Assembly: GCA_039980135.1 (NCBI GenBank)
Contig: JBDXCV010000006.1
Location: forward strand, 124,001 to 188,000
Reading direction: 5' to 3'
Source of the DNA: Alphaproteobacteria bacterium
GTDB taxonomy: Bacteria; Pseudomonadota; Alphaproteobacteria; UBA6615
Length of the DNA stretch: 64,000 nt
Within the stretch, counting starts at the first letter, position 1. Every line of letters begins with the position of its first letter. The translations under genes and the position numbers were made by a program. Below are positions 25,049-35,599 of the stretch, piece after piece. The notes below the pieces were generated by a model that had not been told where the DNA came from, searched no databases, and saw only the letters and a list, made by a program, of their open reading frames with translations.

Positions 25049-26893
25049 TTGCGCGTGCATCGTCACGATTGGGAATGGTCCTTCGACGCCCCTCCGGAAG
25101 TCATCTGGCCGATCCTGTCGGACACGGCCCGGTTCAACGAAGCTGCCGGCCTTCCGAAGCACGACATTACGGAAACGCCTCAGGATGACGGGTCGGTCCT
25201 GTTCACGGCCGTTGCCAAGCAGGGGCCGCTCACGCTTGCCTGGCGTGAGGAGCCGGTAAACTGGATCGCCAACAAATGGTTTGAGCACCGCCGGCATTTC
25301 ACCCGGGGACCACTCAAGATGCTCTGTGCAACCCTCAGGATCGAGCCGGCGGGCCCGGACGGCAAGCAGAGCCATGTCCACTACATGCTGGAAGTGGAGG
25401 CGGCGAACCTGCTGGGCGAACTGGCGCTGCGCACGGTGTTTTTCAAATCCACCAATAAGACCTTTGCGGCCCTCATCGAATCGACAGCGGACTATGCGCG
25501 CGGGGAACGCGATACGCCCTTCGAGGCCACGCCGCCCGCCTTCGACGACGCGACCAGGCAACGGATTGCCCAGGCCGTCGAGGCCATCAACGCCACGCCG
25601 CACGCGCACGGGCTTGCCGAGCAGTTGGCCCGGCACGCGACCACAGGACAGGAAGTCGATGTTGTGAAGATACGGCCCCTGGCGCTGGCGCGGCGCTGGG
25701 GTGCGCGCCCGCGCGACGTGATCGAACTGTGCCTCGAAGCGACCCGCGCCGGGCTGCTCGATCTGCGCTGGGACATTCTGTGCCCGCGCTGCCGGGTCGC
25801 GAAGTCGATTTCTCAAAGCCTGGACGAGATGCCGACAGGTGCGCATTGCGGCACCTGCAACATCGACTATGACCGCGATTTCTCCCGCAATGTGGAGCTG
25901 AGCTTCCAGCCAGCGGCGGGAATTCGCCCCGTTGCCTTCGGCGAGTATTGCCTGTTCGGGCCGATGAGTACGCCGCATATCGTAGCGCAAGTTTGCGTCG
26001 CCGCCGGGGCCACCCGCGAGCTCGAAGCACCGTTCACCGCCGGGCGTTATCTGGTGCGGACGCTGGAGGCCGGCCCCGAAACCGATTTCGATTTCGAAGG
26101 TGGCGGGTTTCCCGAGGTGCAGATCGGTGACGGGACGGTGTCTGTCGGTACGGCCGTCGCGCCGGGCACCCTGCGCCTGATCAATAAATCTACCCATGAC
26201 CGCAATGTCGTCGTCGAGGAGCGGGCCTGGGAACGCGATGCCTTGACGGCCGACCGCGTGACCGCGTTGCAGACGTTCCGTGACCTCTTCTCGGACCAGC
26301 TGCTGCGGCCCGGTGACGAAGTGGCGATCCAGCGTGTCACGCTGATGTTCACGGACCTGCAGGGGTCAACCGCGCTATATGAATCCATTGGCGATGCGCG
26401 GGCCTACGGCCTCGTGCGCGACCACTTCGCGTTCCTGACGGGTATCGTGCGCGAACATGACGGCGCGGTGGTGAAGACCATTGGCGATGCCGTCATGGCG
26501 GCCTTCGTCGAGCCGGGGCAGGCGCTTGCCGCGGCGCTGGAGATTCAGCAGGCGGTCGCGGAATTCAACCGCACCCATGCGCAGGCGGCGGGCGGGGACA
26601 ACTTGATCGCGATCAAGGTCGGCATTCACGGCGGGCCCTGTATCGCCGTCACCCTGAACGACCGACTCGATTATTTCGGGACCACCGTGAACATGACGGC
26701 ACGGCTGGAAGGGCAAAGCCGGGGCGGCGATATCATCGTGTCGACGAGCCTCGCCGGGGATCCGGCTGTTGCCGCATTGCTGGCACAACGTAAAGTGACC
26801 GAAGAATCCGCAGAATTGAGGGGATTCGACGGTCGGGTCGAGTTCCTGCGCATCGACGAGACCACGCGAAACATGGCATCCGGCGATCAATAG
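25049..26893 (+). CDS. Three-part class III adenylate/guanylate cyclase (SRPBCC + zinc-ribbon DUF5939 + cyclase), TTG start
   Basis: A 614-residue protein. An N-terminal START/SRPBCC-like domain (about 1-150, [19 protein letters not shown]) is followed by a middle domain with a four-Cys zinc ribbon (C245, C248, C267, C270) like DUF5939. A C-terminal class III cyclase domain (about 425-600) has metal Asp in FTDLQGST (D436) and GDAVMAAF (D480), plus [11 protein letters not shown] (N548, R552), so catalysis looks intact. The middle part is likely a ligand-sensing unit. TTG at 25049 has GGGGAG 7 nt upstream and begins right at the SRPBCC domain; the GTG at 24983 is less likely. The nucleotide made (cAMP or cGMP) is not certain. 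Confidence 0.85.
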   Translation: MRVHRHDWEWSFDAPPEVIWPILSDTARFNEAAGLPKHDITETPQDDGSVLFTAVAKQGPLTLAWREEPVNWIANKWFEHRRHFTRGPLKMLCATLRIEPAGPDGKQSHVHYMLEVEAANLLGELALRTVFFKSTNKTFAALIESTADYARGERDTPFEATPPAFDDATRQRIAQAVEAINATPHAHGLAEQLARHATTGQEVDVVKIRPLALARRWGARPRDVIELCLEATRAGLLDLRWDILCPRCRVAKSISQSLDEMPTGAHCGTCNIDYDRDFSRNVELSFQPAAGIRPVAFGEYCLFGPMSTPHIVAQVCVAAGATRELEAPFTAGRYLVRTLEAGPETDFDFEGGGFPEVQIGDGTVSVGTAVAPGTLRLINKSTHDRNVVVEERAWERDALTADRVTALQTFRDLFSDQLLRPGDEVAIQRVTLMFTDLQGSTALYESIGDARAYGLVRDHFAFLTGIVREHDGAVVKTIGDAVMAAFVEPGQALAAALEIQQAVAEFNRTHAQAAGGDNLIAIKVGIHGGPCIAVTLNDRLDYFGTTVNMTARLEGQSRGGDIIVSTSLAGDPAVAALLAQRKVTEESAELRGFDGRVEFLRIDETTRNMASGDQ

Positions 26894-26955
26894 ACCGGCC
26901 CACGGCCACGCACTATACTTTCCGGCCACAGCGGAAGAGTGCAACGAGCCGAAAA

Positions 26956-29112
26956 ATGGCGGAATTCCCCAAACATACGCTTGCCGACTGGACGGCCCGT
27001 GCCGCCGAGGAATTGCGTGGCCGCTCACCCGGCGATCTGATCGGCGAGACCCCCGAGGGAATCGAGATCAAGCCGATCTATTCGGCGGCCGATCTCGAGG
27101 ATATTGCATGGCTGGACAGCATGCCGGGTTTCGCGCCGTTCGTGGGCGGCCCCAAGGCGACCATGTATGCCGGGCGCCCCTGGACGGTACGTCAGTATGC
27201 GGGCTTTTCGACGGCGGAAGAATCCAACGCCTTTTATCGCAAGGCGCTCGCAGGCGGCCAGCGCGGCCTTTCGGTGGCCTTCGATCTGGCGACCCACCGC
27301 GGCTATGACAGCGACCATCCGCGGGTCGTGGGGGATGTCGGCAAGGCCGGTGTTGCGATCGACAGCGTCGAGGACATGAAAATTCTGTTCGACGGAATCC
27401 CGCTCGACGAGATGAGCGTGTCGATGACCATGAACGGGGCCGTGTTGCCGGTGCTGGCCAGCTATATCGTCGCCGCCGAAGAACAAGGGGTCGGGCCGGA
27501 GAAACTTTCGGGGACCATCCAGAACGACATCCTCAAGGAGTTCATGGTCCGAAACACGTATATCTACCCGCCGACCCCGTCGATGCGGATCGTCGCCGAC
27601 ATCATCGCCTATACCGCCGAGCATATGCCGCGGTACAACTCGATCTCGATCTCCGGCTATCACATGCAGGAAGCCGGTGCGACGGCGGTCCAGGAACTTG
27701 CGTTCACACTGGCCGATGGAATCGAGTATGTTCGGGTGGCGAAGGCGACCGGCCTTGATGTGGATCGGTTCGCGCCGCGCCTGTCCTTCTTTTTCGGCAT
27801 CGGCATGAATTTCTTCATGGAGATCGCCAAGCTGCGCGCGGCCCGCTACCTGTGGTCCCATGCCATGCGTGATCTGTTCGACGCCCGGGATGAACGCTCG
27901 TTGATGCTGCGCACCCATTGCCAGACATCCGGCGTATCCCTGACCGAGCAGGATCCTTACAACAACGTTGTGCGCACCACGATCGAGGCGCTGGCGGCGA
28001 CCCTGGGCGGGACCCAGTCGCTGCACACCAACTCGTTCGACGAGGCGGTAGCACTGCCGACCCCGGCCTCGTCGCGGGTGGCCCGCAACACGCAGCTGAT
28101 TCTGCAGCACGAAGCCGGCATCACGCAGGTCGTCGATCCGATGGCCGGCTCCTACTATGTCGAGAGCCTGACCCAGGCGCTCGTCGTCGAGGCCCGCAAG
28201 ATAATCGACGAGGTCGAGGCGCTTGGCGGGATGACGAAGGCCGTCGAATCCGGCATGCCGAAGCTGCGCATCGAGGAAGCTGCCGCGCGCCGCCAGGCGC
28301 GAATCGATCGGGGCGAGGATGTGATCGTCGGCGTCAACCGGTACCAGCCGGACACGGCCGATGAAATGGACGTGCTCGATATCGACAATAGCCGGGTCCG
28401 CGAGGCACAGATCGCCCGGCTCAAGACCGTGCGCGAGGGCCGGGACGCGGCCGGTTGCCAGGCGGCTCTCGAAACGATCACGCAAATTGCGCAATCCGGC
28501 GACGGCAACCTGCTGGCGGCTTGCGTCGATGCCGCGCGCGCGCGCGCTACTGTGGGGGAGATGTCTGATGCAATGGAAGAGGCCTTCGGGCGTCACAGCG
28601 CGACCGTGAAGTCGATATCGGGTGTCTATGCCGCCGCCTATGAGGGCGATGAGGGATTTCGTGAGGTGCTCGCCGACGTTTCGGCATTTGCCGAGGAGGA
28701 AGGCCGGCGCCCGCGCATGCTGGTCGTCAAGCTCGGCCAGGACGGGCATGACCGAGGTGCCAAGGTGATCGCGACGGCGTTCGCCGATCTGGGATTCGAC
28801 GTGGATGTGGGGCCGCTGTTTGCGACCCCGGAGGAGGCGGCGCAGCAGGCCGTTGAGAACGATGTTCACATTATCGGCGTATCGACCCAGGCGGCGGGCC
28901 ACAAGACCCTGGTGCCCCAGCTGGTCGCGGCGTTACAGGCGGCAAACGCAGAGGAAATTGTTGTGATTTGTGGGGGTGTAATCCCAGCCAAGGATTATGA
29001 GTTTCTGAACGCCAATGGTGTCTCGGCCATTTACGGACCGGGCACGAATATTCCGGCCGCCGCGCGCGAGGTCCTCGATATGGTCCGGGTACGCCGGCGC
29101 GAAGCGGCCTGA
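26956..29112 (+). CDS. Methylmalonyl-CoA mutase, large subunit type
   Basis: A 718-residue adenosylcobalamin enzyme interconverting methylmalonyl-CoA and succinyl-CoA in propionate and branched-chain catabolism. The N-terminal TIM barrel shows [40 protein letters not shown] and [18 protein letters not shown]. The C-terminal B12 domain has [14 protein letters not shown] (D596-x-H598-x-x-G601, the base-off His) and CGGVIP. No separate small subunit gene follows, so it probably acts as a homodimer, as ScpA/McmA do. MeaB, its GTPase chaperone, is encoded 3.7 kb downstream. Its TGA overlaps the next ATG (TGATG). Confidence 0.95.
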   Translation: MAEFPKHTLADWTARAAEELRGRSPGDLIGETPEGIEIKPIYSAADLEDIAWLDSMPGFAPFVGGPKATMYAGRPWTVRQYAGFSTAEESNAFYRKALAGGQRGLSVAFDLATHRGYDSDHPRVVGDVGKAGVAIDSVEDMKILFDGIPLDEMSVSMTMNGAVLPVLASYIVAAEEQGVGPEKLSGTIQNDILKEFMVRNTYIYPPTPSMRIVADIIAYTAEHMPRYNSISISGYHMQEAGATAVQELAFTLADGIEYVRVAKATGLDVDRFAPRLSFFFGIGMNFFMEIAKLRAARYLWSHAMRDLFDARDERSLMLRTHCQTSGVSLTEQDPYNNVVRTTIEALAATLGGTQSLHTNSFDEAVALPTPASSRVARNTQLILQHEAGITQVVDPMAGSYYVESLTQALVVEARKIIDEVEALGGMTKAVESGMPKLRIEEAAARRQARIDRGEDVIVGVNRYQPDTADEMDVLDIDNSRVREAQIARLKTVREGRDAAGCQAALETITQIAQSGDGNLLAACVDAARARATVGEMSDAMEEAFGRHSATVKSISGVYAAAYEGDEGFREVLADVSAFAEEEGRRPRMLVVKLGQDGHDRGAKVIATAFADLGFDVDVGPLFATPEEAAQQAVENDVHIIGVSTQAAGHKTLVPQLVAALQAANAEEIVVICGGVIPAKDYEFLNANGVSAIYGPGTNIPAAAREVLDMVRVRRREAA

Positions 29113-32100
29113 TGTCCGAAAACCAGGACGCTTGGCACGAAGACGAAGAAGCCTACCGGTCGGATGAGCGGTCGGATGCGGCTCCCGTGCGGCGACGGCG
29201 CGTGAACTTTGTTGGCTGGCTGTTGTCCCTCTCGGGTTTCGCATGGCTGGTGTTTTTCGTGCTTTTCGTCGAGCGCAGTGTCGGCTGGACGATCGTGCCG
29301 CAACTGTTGCCCCACGAAATCGGCGGCCTCGTTGCTGGACTTCTGGTGCCGCCGGCGGTTCTGTTTGCTCTCGCCGCATTGACGTCACGCCGCCAGCGCC
29401 TGGGAGATATGCTGACATCGCTCGAGGGCCAGGTCGCACGGCTCGAGGCGCCCTTCTCGCATGCCAATTCGGAACTTTCCGAGCTTGGCGAGATGCTGGT
29501 CCTGTACGGGCAGGCGCTGGAAGAATCCATCAATGATGCGCGCGCGCATCTCCAGGAGTTGCGTGGCGGGTTCGGACGCGAGGCGGCCGAAATGGAAGCC
29601 ATCGCCACGGCGCTTCGCGCGCTGATGGTGAAAACCAACGAGACCGCGGGCGATCAGGCCGAGCAGCTGGCGCAGATGACGGCGCGTGTCGGGGCCAGTC
29701 TCGAGGAAATTCGCGAGATCGGGCAGGGCGAGGCTGACGTGATCGATGAGGCGTCACGCCGCGCGGCAGATATGGTGCGCGAACTGGTCGCCGCGTTGCA
29801 TGACCAGGTCGAGGCGATCGAGACGGGTTTCCAGGAGGCGGTGACCAATACCGTCGGCCGTGTCGCCGGGGCGGGAGAAACGGCGGCCGGCGAAATCCGC
29901 GCGGTGACGGAACAGGTGCTCGGCAGCACCCGGGAAGCGGTCAACGCGGTCACGGAGCAGGCGGGCAATGCGAGCACCGCGATCAGCGATGCGGGCAGTC
30001 AGGCGGCCGGGGCGATCGCACAGGCATCCGACGAAGCGCTGACCCGGAGCCGTGCCCTGGGCGAGGATATGGAGCGGCGCGCCGCCGATGCGGGCACGGT
30101 ATTCGAGGCAGCGGTCGCACGCGCGTCGGAGAAGCTGGCCGCGATGTCGGAAGAGGCGGTGGCGCATGCGGACCGGCTGATGCAGGACATGACCGGCCAG
30201 ATGGACGAGGCCGGTGCCGCGTTGGACCGGGTGGCTTCGGCGATGGCCGGACAGATGGCGCAAGTCACGAAGAATGCGGGCCAGGAGGCCCGCGAGATGA
30301 CCGAGGCGGCGGCATCAGAGATGGCCCAAACGGCACAGGCGCTGGGGGTCAGTGTCTCGACCATCCGGCAGCAGACCGAGAGCATGACCGCGGATTTGCG
30401 CGAACAGGCGGATGCCTTCGCGGCGATCTCACGGTCGAGCATCGAACAGGTGGATGGCGCCAGCGAACGATTGCTCGGGTTTGCGAATGAACTGACGGCA
30501 GCGGGCGAAAGCGCAGATGAAAAGGGCCGCGCGCTCGGCAACATGTTCCGCACCGAGGCGAGCACACTGGAGAATGTGGCGCGCAATGCCGCGGTCGAAG
30601 CCGAACGCCTGTCGACGGAATTGCGCGACGCAGCGGCGGCCTTGTCTGCATCGACCGCACAGGTGACCGTCAGCGCCAATGATGCGCGCGATACGCTCGG
30701 TGAGCATGCGCGAATTGCAGAGACGGAGTTCTCCCTCTCCATGAGCCGGGCGCAGCAGACACGCGACGAGATCGTGGCGCAGCGCGACACACTGGAATCG
30801 GCTGCGGATGCGTCACTGGCCCGCATCACGGCCATTCGCGACACGCTGGGCGACAGTACCGAATCGCTCGACCAAGCCGCCGAGCGCGCGAGCGCGCATC
30901 TGCGCAATCTGCGCGAACAGCTTGGCAACGACCAGCATTTCATGTCCGAGATCGTTACCGGGGCCGAAACCAGGTTGTCGGCGCTGAGTGAGGCGCTGCG
31001 GGTTGGTGCGGGCGAAATCACGGAAGCCTCGGAAACCGCCGAAACAGCCACACGCGGGGCGCATGAATCGTTGCGTCGCCAGTCGCAGGAGTTGACGAAT
31101 GCGAGCGTGACGGCCGGTGCGCGCGCCGAGGCGCTGGGCGAATCCCTGACCCAGCACACCGAAGCATTGCAACAGTCGGCCGCGGAATCTCTGGCCCGCC
31201 TGTCCGAGGTCCGTGATCTCATTCAGCGTGAAAGTGAAGCGGTCGAGGTTAATGCCCGCGTCGCCTCGGAGGGGTTGTCGGAGGTGGCCGGTGCGCTGCG
31301 CCAACGCCGCGAGGAATTGACGACAAGCACCGAGGAAATGCGCCGCGCGGCAAGCGAGACCGAAGAATCGCTGGGGGCACGCAGCCGCGATGTGCGCGAA
31401 ACGGTGGAGTCCATTCTGGAGCGCTGGCGGGAACTGGGTGAGATGCTGGTCGGCCGTGCAGAGACCCTGCGAGAGACCGGAGAGGGTGCCGTCGCTCGCG
31501 CGGAGGTCACGATGCAATCTCTCGACAGGCACACGGGCGAGTTGTCCAACTCGGCCGACCGCATGGAGGGTCGGGTAGAGGGTCTGCGTGACCAGCTGCG
31601 CGAACAGGCCCGCGACATGCAATCGGCGATCGACCAGGTGGCCGAACGGTCCGAATCCATCGCGGCGACATTCCGGATGCAGGAACGCGCGCTGATCGAG
31701 GCCGCCGAAGAGGCGGGCCGGAAGGCCGATGATGTTCGTGAAGGGTATATCGATTCAAACCGCGGCGTACTGCTGCACAGCGTCAATCGGGTGCTCGATA
31801 CGCTGGGGTCTCTGGGCATCGAGCTGGACGGCATGTTGGAAGGCGATGTCGCACCCGAGATCATGCGCCGGTTCGCGAAGGGTGATCGCGGGGTCGCCCT
31901 GCGCCGGATTTCAGCCCGCGTGAAGGACCCCATCGCCCTTAACCGGGTGCGCGAGCTGTACGAGGACGACGATGCGTTCCGGACGCTGGCGAGCCGATAT
32001 CTGCGTGAATTCGAGCGCTTGTTGACCCAAGCGGGTGAGGCCGACCCGGACGAACTGCTCAGCGCCAGCCTGCTGACGGCGGATGTAGGCAAGGCCTATC

Positions 32101-32135
32101 TTCTTTTGTCGCGCGCCGTCGACCGGCACAAATAA
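29112..32135 (+). CDS. 1007-residue coiled-coil membrane protein (TipN/GPR-like architecture)
   Basis: A charged N-terminus (1-32) leads to two TMs (about 33-53, FVGWLLSLSGFAWLVFF; 70-91), then an immense Ala/Glu/Arg-rich helix with no proline at all between residues 114 and 915, and no cysteine in the whole protein. A compact conserved-looking C-terminal domain follows (about 890-1007, EIMRRFAKGDRG... YLREFERLL ... KAYLLLSRAVD). This is the layout of alphaproteobacterial polar/growth-zone scaffolds (Caulobacter TipN, Agrobacterium GPR, whose coil matches apolipoprotein profiles). Translationally coupled to the mutase gene. Not recognised as a specific orthologue; polar scaffold function is inference. 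Confidence 0.7.
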   Translation: MSENQDAWHEDEEAYRSDERSDAAPVRRRRVNFVGWLLSLSGFAWLVFFVLFVERSVGWTIVPQLLPHEIGGLVAGLLVPPAVLFALAALTSRRQRLGDMLTSLEGQVARLEAPFSHANSELSELGEMLVLYGQALEESINDARAHLQELRGGFGREAAEMEAIATALRALMVKTNETAGDQAEQLAQMTARVGASLEEIREIGQGEADVIDEASRRAADMVRELVAALHDQVEAIETGFQEAVTNTVGRVAGAGETAAGEIRAVTEQVLGSTREAVNAVTEQAGNASTAISDAGSQAAGAIAQASDEALTRSRALGEDMERRAADAGTVFEAAVARASEKLAAMSEEAVAHADRLMQDMTGQMDEAGAALDRVASAMAGQMAQVTKNAGQEAREMTEAAASEMAQTAQALGVSVSTIRQQTESMTADLREQADAFAAISRSSIEQVDGASERLLGFANELTAAGESADEKGRALGNMFRTEASTLENVARNAAVEAERLSTELRDAAAALSASTAQVTVSANDARDTLGEHARIAETEFSLSMSRAQQTRDEIVAQRDTLESAADASLARITAIRDTLGDSTESLDQAAERASAHLRNLREQLGNDQHFMSEIVTGAETRLSALSEALRVGAGEITEASETAETATRGAHESLRRQSQELTNASVTAGARAEALGESLTQHTEALQQSAAESLARLSEVRDLIQRESEAVEVNARVASEGLSEVAGALRQRREELTTSTEEMRRAASETEESLGARSRDVRETVESILERWRELGEMLVGRAETLRETGEGAVARAEVTMQSLDRHTGELSNSADRMEGRVEGLRDQLREQARDMQSAIDQVAERSESIAATFRMQERALIEAAEEAGRKADDVREGYIDSNRGVLLHSVNRVLDTLGSLGIELDGMLEGDVAPEIMRRFAKGDRGVALRRISARVKDPIALNRVRELYEDDDAFRTLASRYLREFERLLTQAGEADPDELLSASLLTADVGKAYLLLSRAVDRHK

Positions 32136-32182
32136 CGAATTTCTGCGGTGATCCAGGGAGGCCTGGACGATCGCCGGCAATT

Positions 32183-32202
32183 CGCCTGACAATCGTCAGG
32201 CG
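32183..32202. terminator. Hairpin after the coiled-coil gene
   Basis: CGCCTGAC, AATC loop, GTCAGGCG: a perfect 8-bp stem 48 bp after the stop. There is no U-tract, so intrinsic termination is uncertain. The arms also equal the CGCCTGAC repeat seen before and inside the Lrp-type gene, so this may be an operator-like inverted repeat instead. Confidence 0.4.
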
Positions 32203-32220
32203 GATGAGGCTGTCTTCGCA

Positions 32221-32347
32221 CGAATGTATGGTACGGATAAGAAAAATATTCTAAACGTAATATAACAAATCAATAAAACGATTGAATGTAAGTAGAATAT
32301 ATAATATGAATTCCGTATGAAATATGATGCTTAGGTTCGCCTGACAA
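32221..32347 (+). promoter_or_regulatory. AT-rich promoter region of the Lrp/AsnC-type gene
   Basis: 32221-32330 is only about 25% G+C (28 of 110 bases) in an otherwise very GC-rich chromosome. It holds a perfect TATAAT (32300-32305) without a convincing -35 box. The 12-mer TTCGCCTGACAA occurs at 32181-32192 and again directly before the ATG (32336-32347). Together these suggest a regulated promoter with upstream AT elements and repeated operator-like sequences. Confidence 0.5.
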
Positions 32348-32824
32348 ATGGAAGGTTTATTGGACGCGGTCGATCATATGTTGCTGGATGTCGTCCAGGC
32401 GGATGCGCGTTTATCGTTTCGTGAGATCGGCCGGCGGATCGGCATGTCGACCCCCGCCGTGGCCGACCGCATTCGTCGGCTCGAGGCGGCGGGCGTCATC
32501 ATGGGTTATGCCGCCCGGGTGGACCGGGCCGCACTCGGTCAGGAGATTGGCGCGTTTATTCGCCTGACGGTGTCGGACAGAGATTTTCAGCGGGTCTCGG
32601 GCTTGTGCCGGTCCTTGGATGCGGTGGTAGCGTGCCATCACATCACGGGCGAGGAAAGTTTCGTCATTCGCGTGGCGGTTTCGTCCATCGCCGAACTCGA
32701 GGATGTCATCTCCCGGTTTCGCAAGATCGGCCCGGCGCAGAGTTCGGTGATTCTCTCGTCGCCGGTCGACGGCAAGCCGGCGCGCACGGACAGCGCATTG
32801 TTGGCCCCGGCGACAGCGCGCTAG
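32348..32824 (+). CDS. Lrp/AsnC family transcriptional regulator
   Basis: A 158-residue regulator. The N-terminal AsnC-type helix-turn-helix (about 6-60; [19 protein letters not shown], then [21 protein letters not shown]) is followed by the RAM/ACT-like effector-binding domain (about 70-140; [20 protein letters not shown]). It should form dimers or octamers that bind an amino acid. The ligand is unknown. It lies between the coiled-coil gene and meaB, 8 bp before the latter, so it probably shares transcription with meaB. Autoregulation through the repeats at 32181-32347 is possible. Confidence 0.9.
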   Translation: MEGLLDAVDHMLLDVVQADARLSFREIGRRIGMSTPAVADRIRRLEAAGVIMGYAARVDRAALGQEIGAFIRLTVSDRDFQRVSGLCRSLDAVVACHHITGEESFVIRVAVSSIAELEDVISRFRKIGPAQSSVILSSPVDGKPARTDSALLAPATAR

Positions 32825-32832
32825 GTTGGGAC

Positions 32833-33837
32833 ATGGCGGATAGCGACAGGAATCCATCGACCGAAGACCCTGCCCGCCTGGCGGCCGAGGTCTGTACTGG
32901 CAATCGCCGGGCTTTGGCCCGCGCGATCACGCTGATCGAGTCCACCCGTGAGGATCATCGCGCCCAGGCAGGGGAGTTGCTTGAAAATCTATTGCCGCAC
33001 ACGGGGGGCGCGGTGCGCATTGGCATATCCGGGGTGCCGGGTGTCGGCAAATCGACCTTCATTGAAGCCTTCGGGCAGGACTGGATCGCCGGGGGCCACA
33101 AGGTTGCCGTCCTTGCCGTGGACCCGTCTTCCCAACGAAGCGGCGGTTCGATCCTGGGGGACAAGACGCGCATGGAACAGCTGTCCCGATCACCGGACGC
33201 ATTCATCCGTCCATCGCCGACTGCGGGCACCTTGGGCGGGGTCGCGCGGCGAACCCGCGAGGTGTTGCTCGCGTGCGAGGCGGCGGGGTTCGATGTGGTG
33301 CTGATCGAAACGGTCGGGGTGGGCCAGTCCGAGACCGCGGTGGCGGACCTGGTTGATATGTTCCTGCTGTTGTTGTTGCCGGGGGGCGGCGACGAGCTTC
33401 AGGGGATCAAGCGCGGAATCATGGAGCTCGCCGACCTTGTGGTCGTCAACAAGGCGGATGGAGACATGGCCGCCGCTGCGCAGCGATCCGCGGCCGAATA
33501 TGCCAGTGCAATCCGCCTGTTGCACCCGACTACGGCCGACTGGATACCTCCGGTGCTGACCTGCTCGTCGGTGGAAAAAACCGGTATCGAGGAAGTTCGC
33601 GAGACGACCGAGGCCTATCGCGCCCAGGCCACGGCGGGCGGTACGCTGGAAGAACGGCGCGCCGCCCAGGCCCGGCGCTGGATGTGGGGGGAGGTCGATG
33701 AGCATTTGCTGGTCGGTTTTCGGCGCCATCCCGCGGTCCGTGAGAAGCTCGAATCGCTCGAACGCCAGGTCTCGGACGCGGAGATCACGCCGTCCGCGGC
33801 AGCCCAGTCGTTGCTCGAGGCGTTTCGCAGTGCCTAA
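32833..33837 (+). CDS. meaB: MeaB/ArgK-family GTPase, methylmalonyl-CoA mutase chaperone
   Basis: A 334-residue G3E P-loop GTPase. Walker A is [10 protein letters not shown] (Lys73); then [20 protein letters not shown] (switch/Mg region with the family [12 protein letters not shown]), ETVGVGQSE (G3) and VVNKADGD (NKxD base recognition) follow. The C-terminal arm mediates dimerisation. It gates transfer of adenosylcobalamin to methylmalonyl-CoA mutase and protects the mutase from inactivation. The mutase lies upstream (26956-29112), separated by the coiled-coil and Lrp-type genes, which is an unusual interruption. Confidence 0.95.
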   Translation: MADSDRNPSTEDPARLAAEVCTGNRRALARAITLIESTREDHRAQAGELLENLLPHTGGAVRIGISGVPGVGKSTFIEAFGQDWIAGGHKVAVLAVDPSSQRSGGSILGDKTRMEQLSRSPDAFIRPSPTAGTLGGVARRTREVLLACEAAGFDVVLIETVGVGQSETAVADLVDMFLLLLLPGGGDELQGIKRGIMELADLVVVNKADGDMAAAAQRSAAEYASAIRLLHPTTADWIPPVLTCSSVEKTGIEEVRETTEAYRAQATAGGTLEERRAAQARRWMWGEVDEHLLVGFRRHPAVREKLESLERQVSDAEITPSAAAQSLLEAFRSA

Positions 33838-33854
33838 TTCGTTGTCCGGCGGGC

Positions 33855-33883
33855 TTGACCCGACCCCCGCCATCGCCTAAAAC
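33855..33883 (+). promoter_or_regulatory. Probable sigma70-type promoter of rpmB
   Basis: TTGACC (33855-33860), a 17-bp spacer, and TAAAAC (33878-33883), five and four matches to consensus. It lies just after the meaB stop. The leader would be about 45 nt, and includes the small hairpin GCGCCGATTTCGGCGC. Confidence 0.5.
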
Positions 33884-33935
33884 CACCGCCGTTCGCGCCG
33901 ATTTCGGCGCGTTAGCTGTTCATGGAGCGAGTACT

Positions 33936-34223
33936 ATGTCGCGCCGCTGCGCCATTACAGGCAAGGGTGTGCTGACCGGAAACAACGTCAGTCATGCCCA
34001 TAACAAGACCCGCCGCCGGTTCCTGCCGAACCTGCAGTCCACGATGCTGTACAGCGAGTCCCTCGGGCGCGGTGTACGCGTGAATCTGTCGGCGCGAGCG
34101 ATCCGCACCATCGAGCACAAGGGTGGCGTTGATGCGTTCCTGCGCGGCACGGCCGCGGCGAAATTGCCGCGCGAACTGCGCCGCATGAAACGTGATCTTG
34201 CAAAGGTCGCCGTGGCCGCCTAG
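33936..34223 (+). CDS. rpmB: 50S ribosomal protein L28
   Basis: A 95-residue L28. [20 protein letters not shown] is the typical N-terminus (here without the zinc Cys pair apart from C5), then [12 protein letters not shown]. The lengthened C-terminus ([18 protein letters not shown]) is normal for alphaproteobacteria. It is a single-gene unit with its own promoter upstream and a strong terminator downstream. GGAG lies 9 nt before the ATG. Confidence 0.97.
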   Translation: MSRRCAITGKGVLTGNNVSHAHNKTRRRFLPNLQSTMLYSESLGRGVRVNLSARAIRTIEHKGGVDAFLRGTAAAKLPRELRRMKRDLAKVAVAA

Positions 34224-34246
34224 CCGCGACTCGGTTCGATCACGAC

Positions 34247-34273
34247 AAAGGCCCGCGTTTCGCGGGCTTTTTT
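34247..34273 (+). terminator. Rho-independent terminator of rpmB
   Basis: GCCCGCG - TTT - CGCGGGC followed by six Ts, preceded by AAAG. It is the clearest intrinsic terminator in the window, 24 bp after the rpmB stop. Confidence 0.92.
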
Positions 34274-34292
34274 GCGCCCGTGATGTATATGA

Positions 34293-35576
<1,284 letters not shown>

Positions 35577-35599
35577 TCGGGCCGCGCTGTCCCAATGGA

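Noticed and set aside
27025-28902. A 625-codon minus-strand open frame
   Set aside because: Antisense to the methylmalonyl-CoA mutase gene, His/Arg-rich, without homology or ribosome site.
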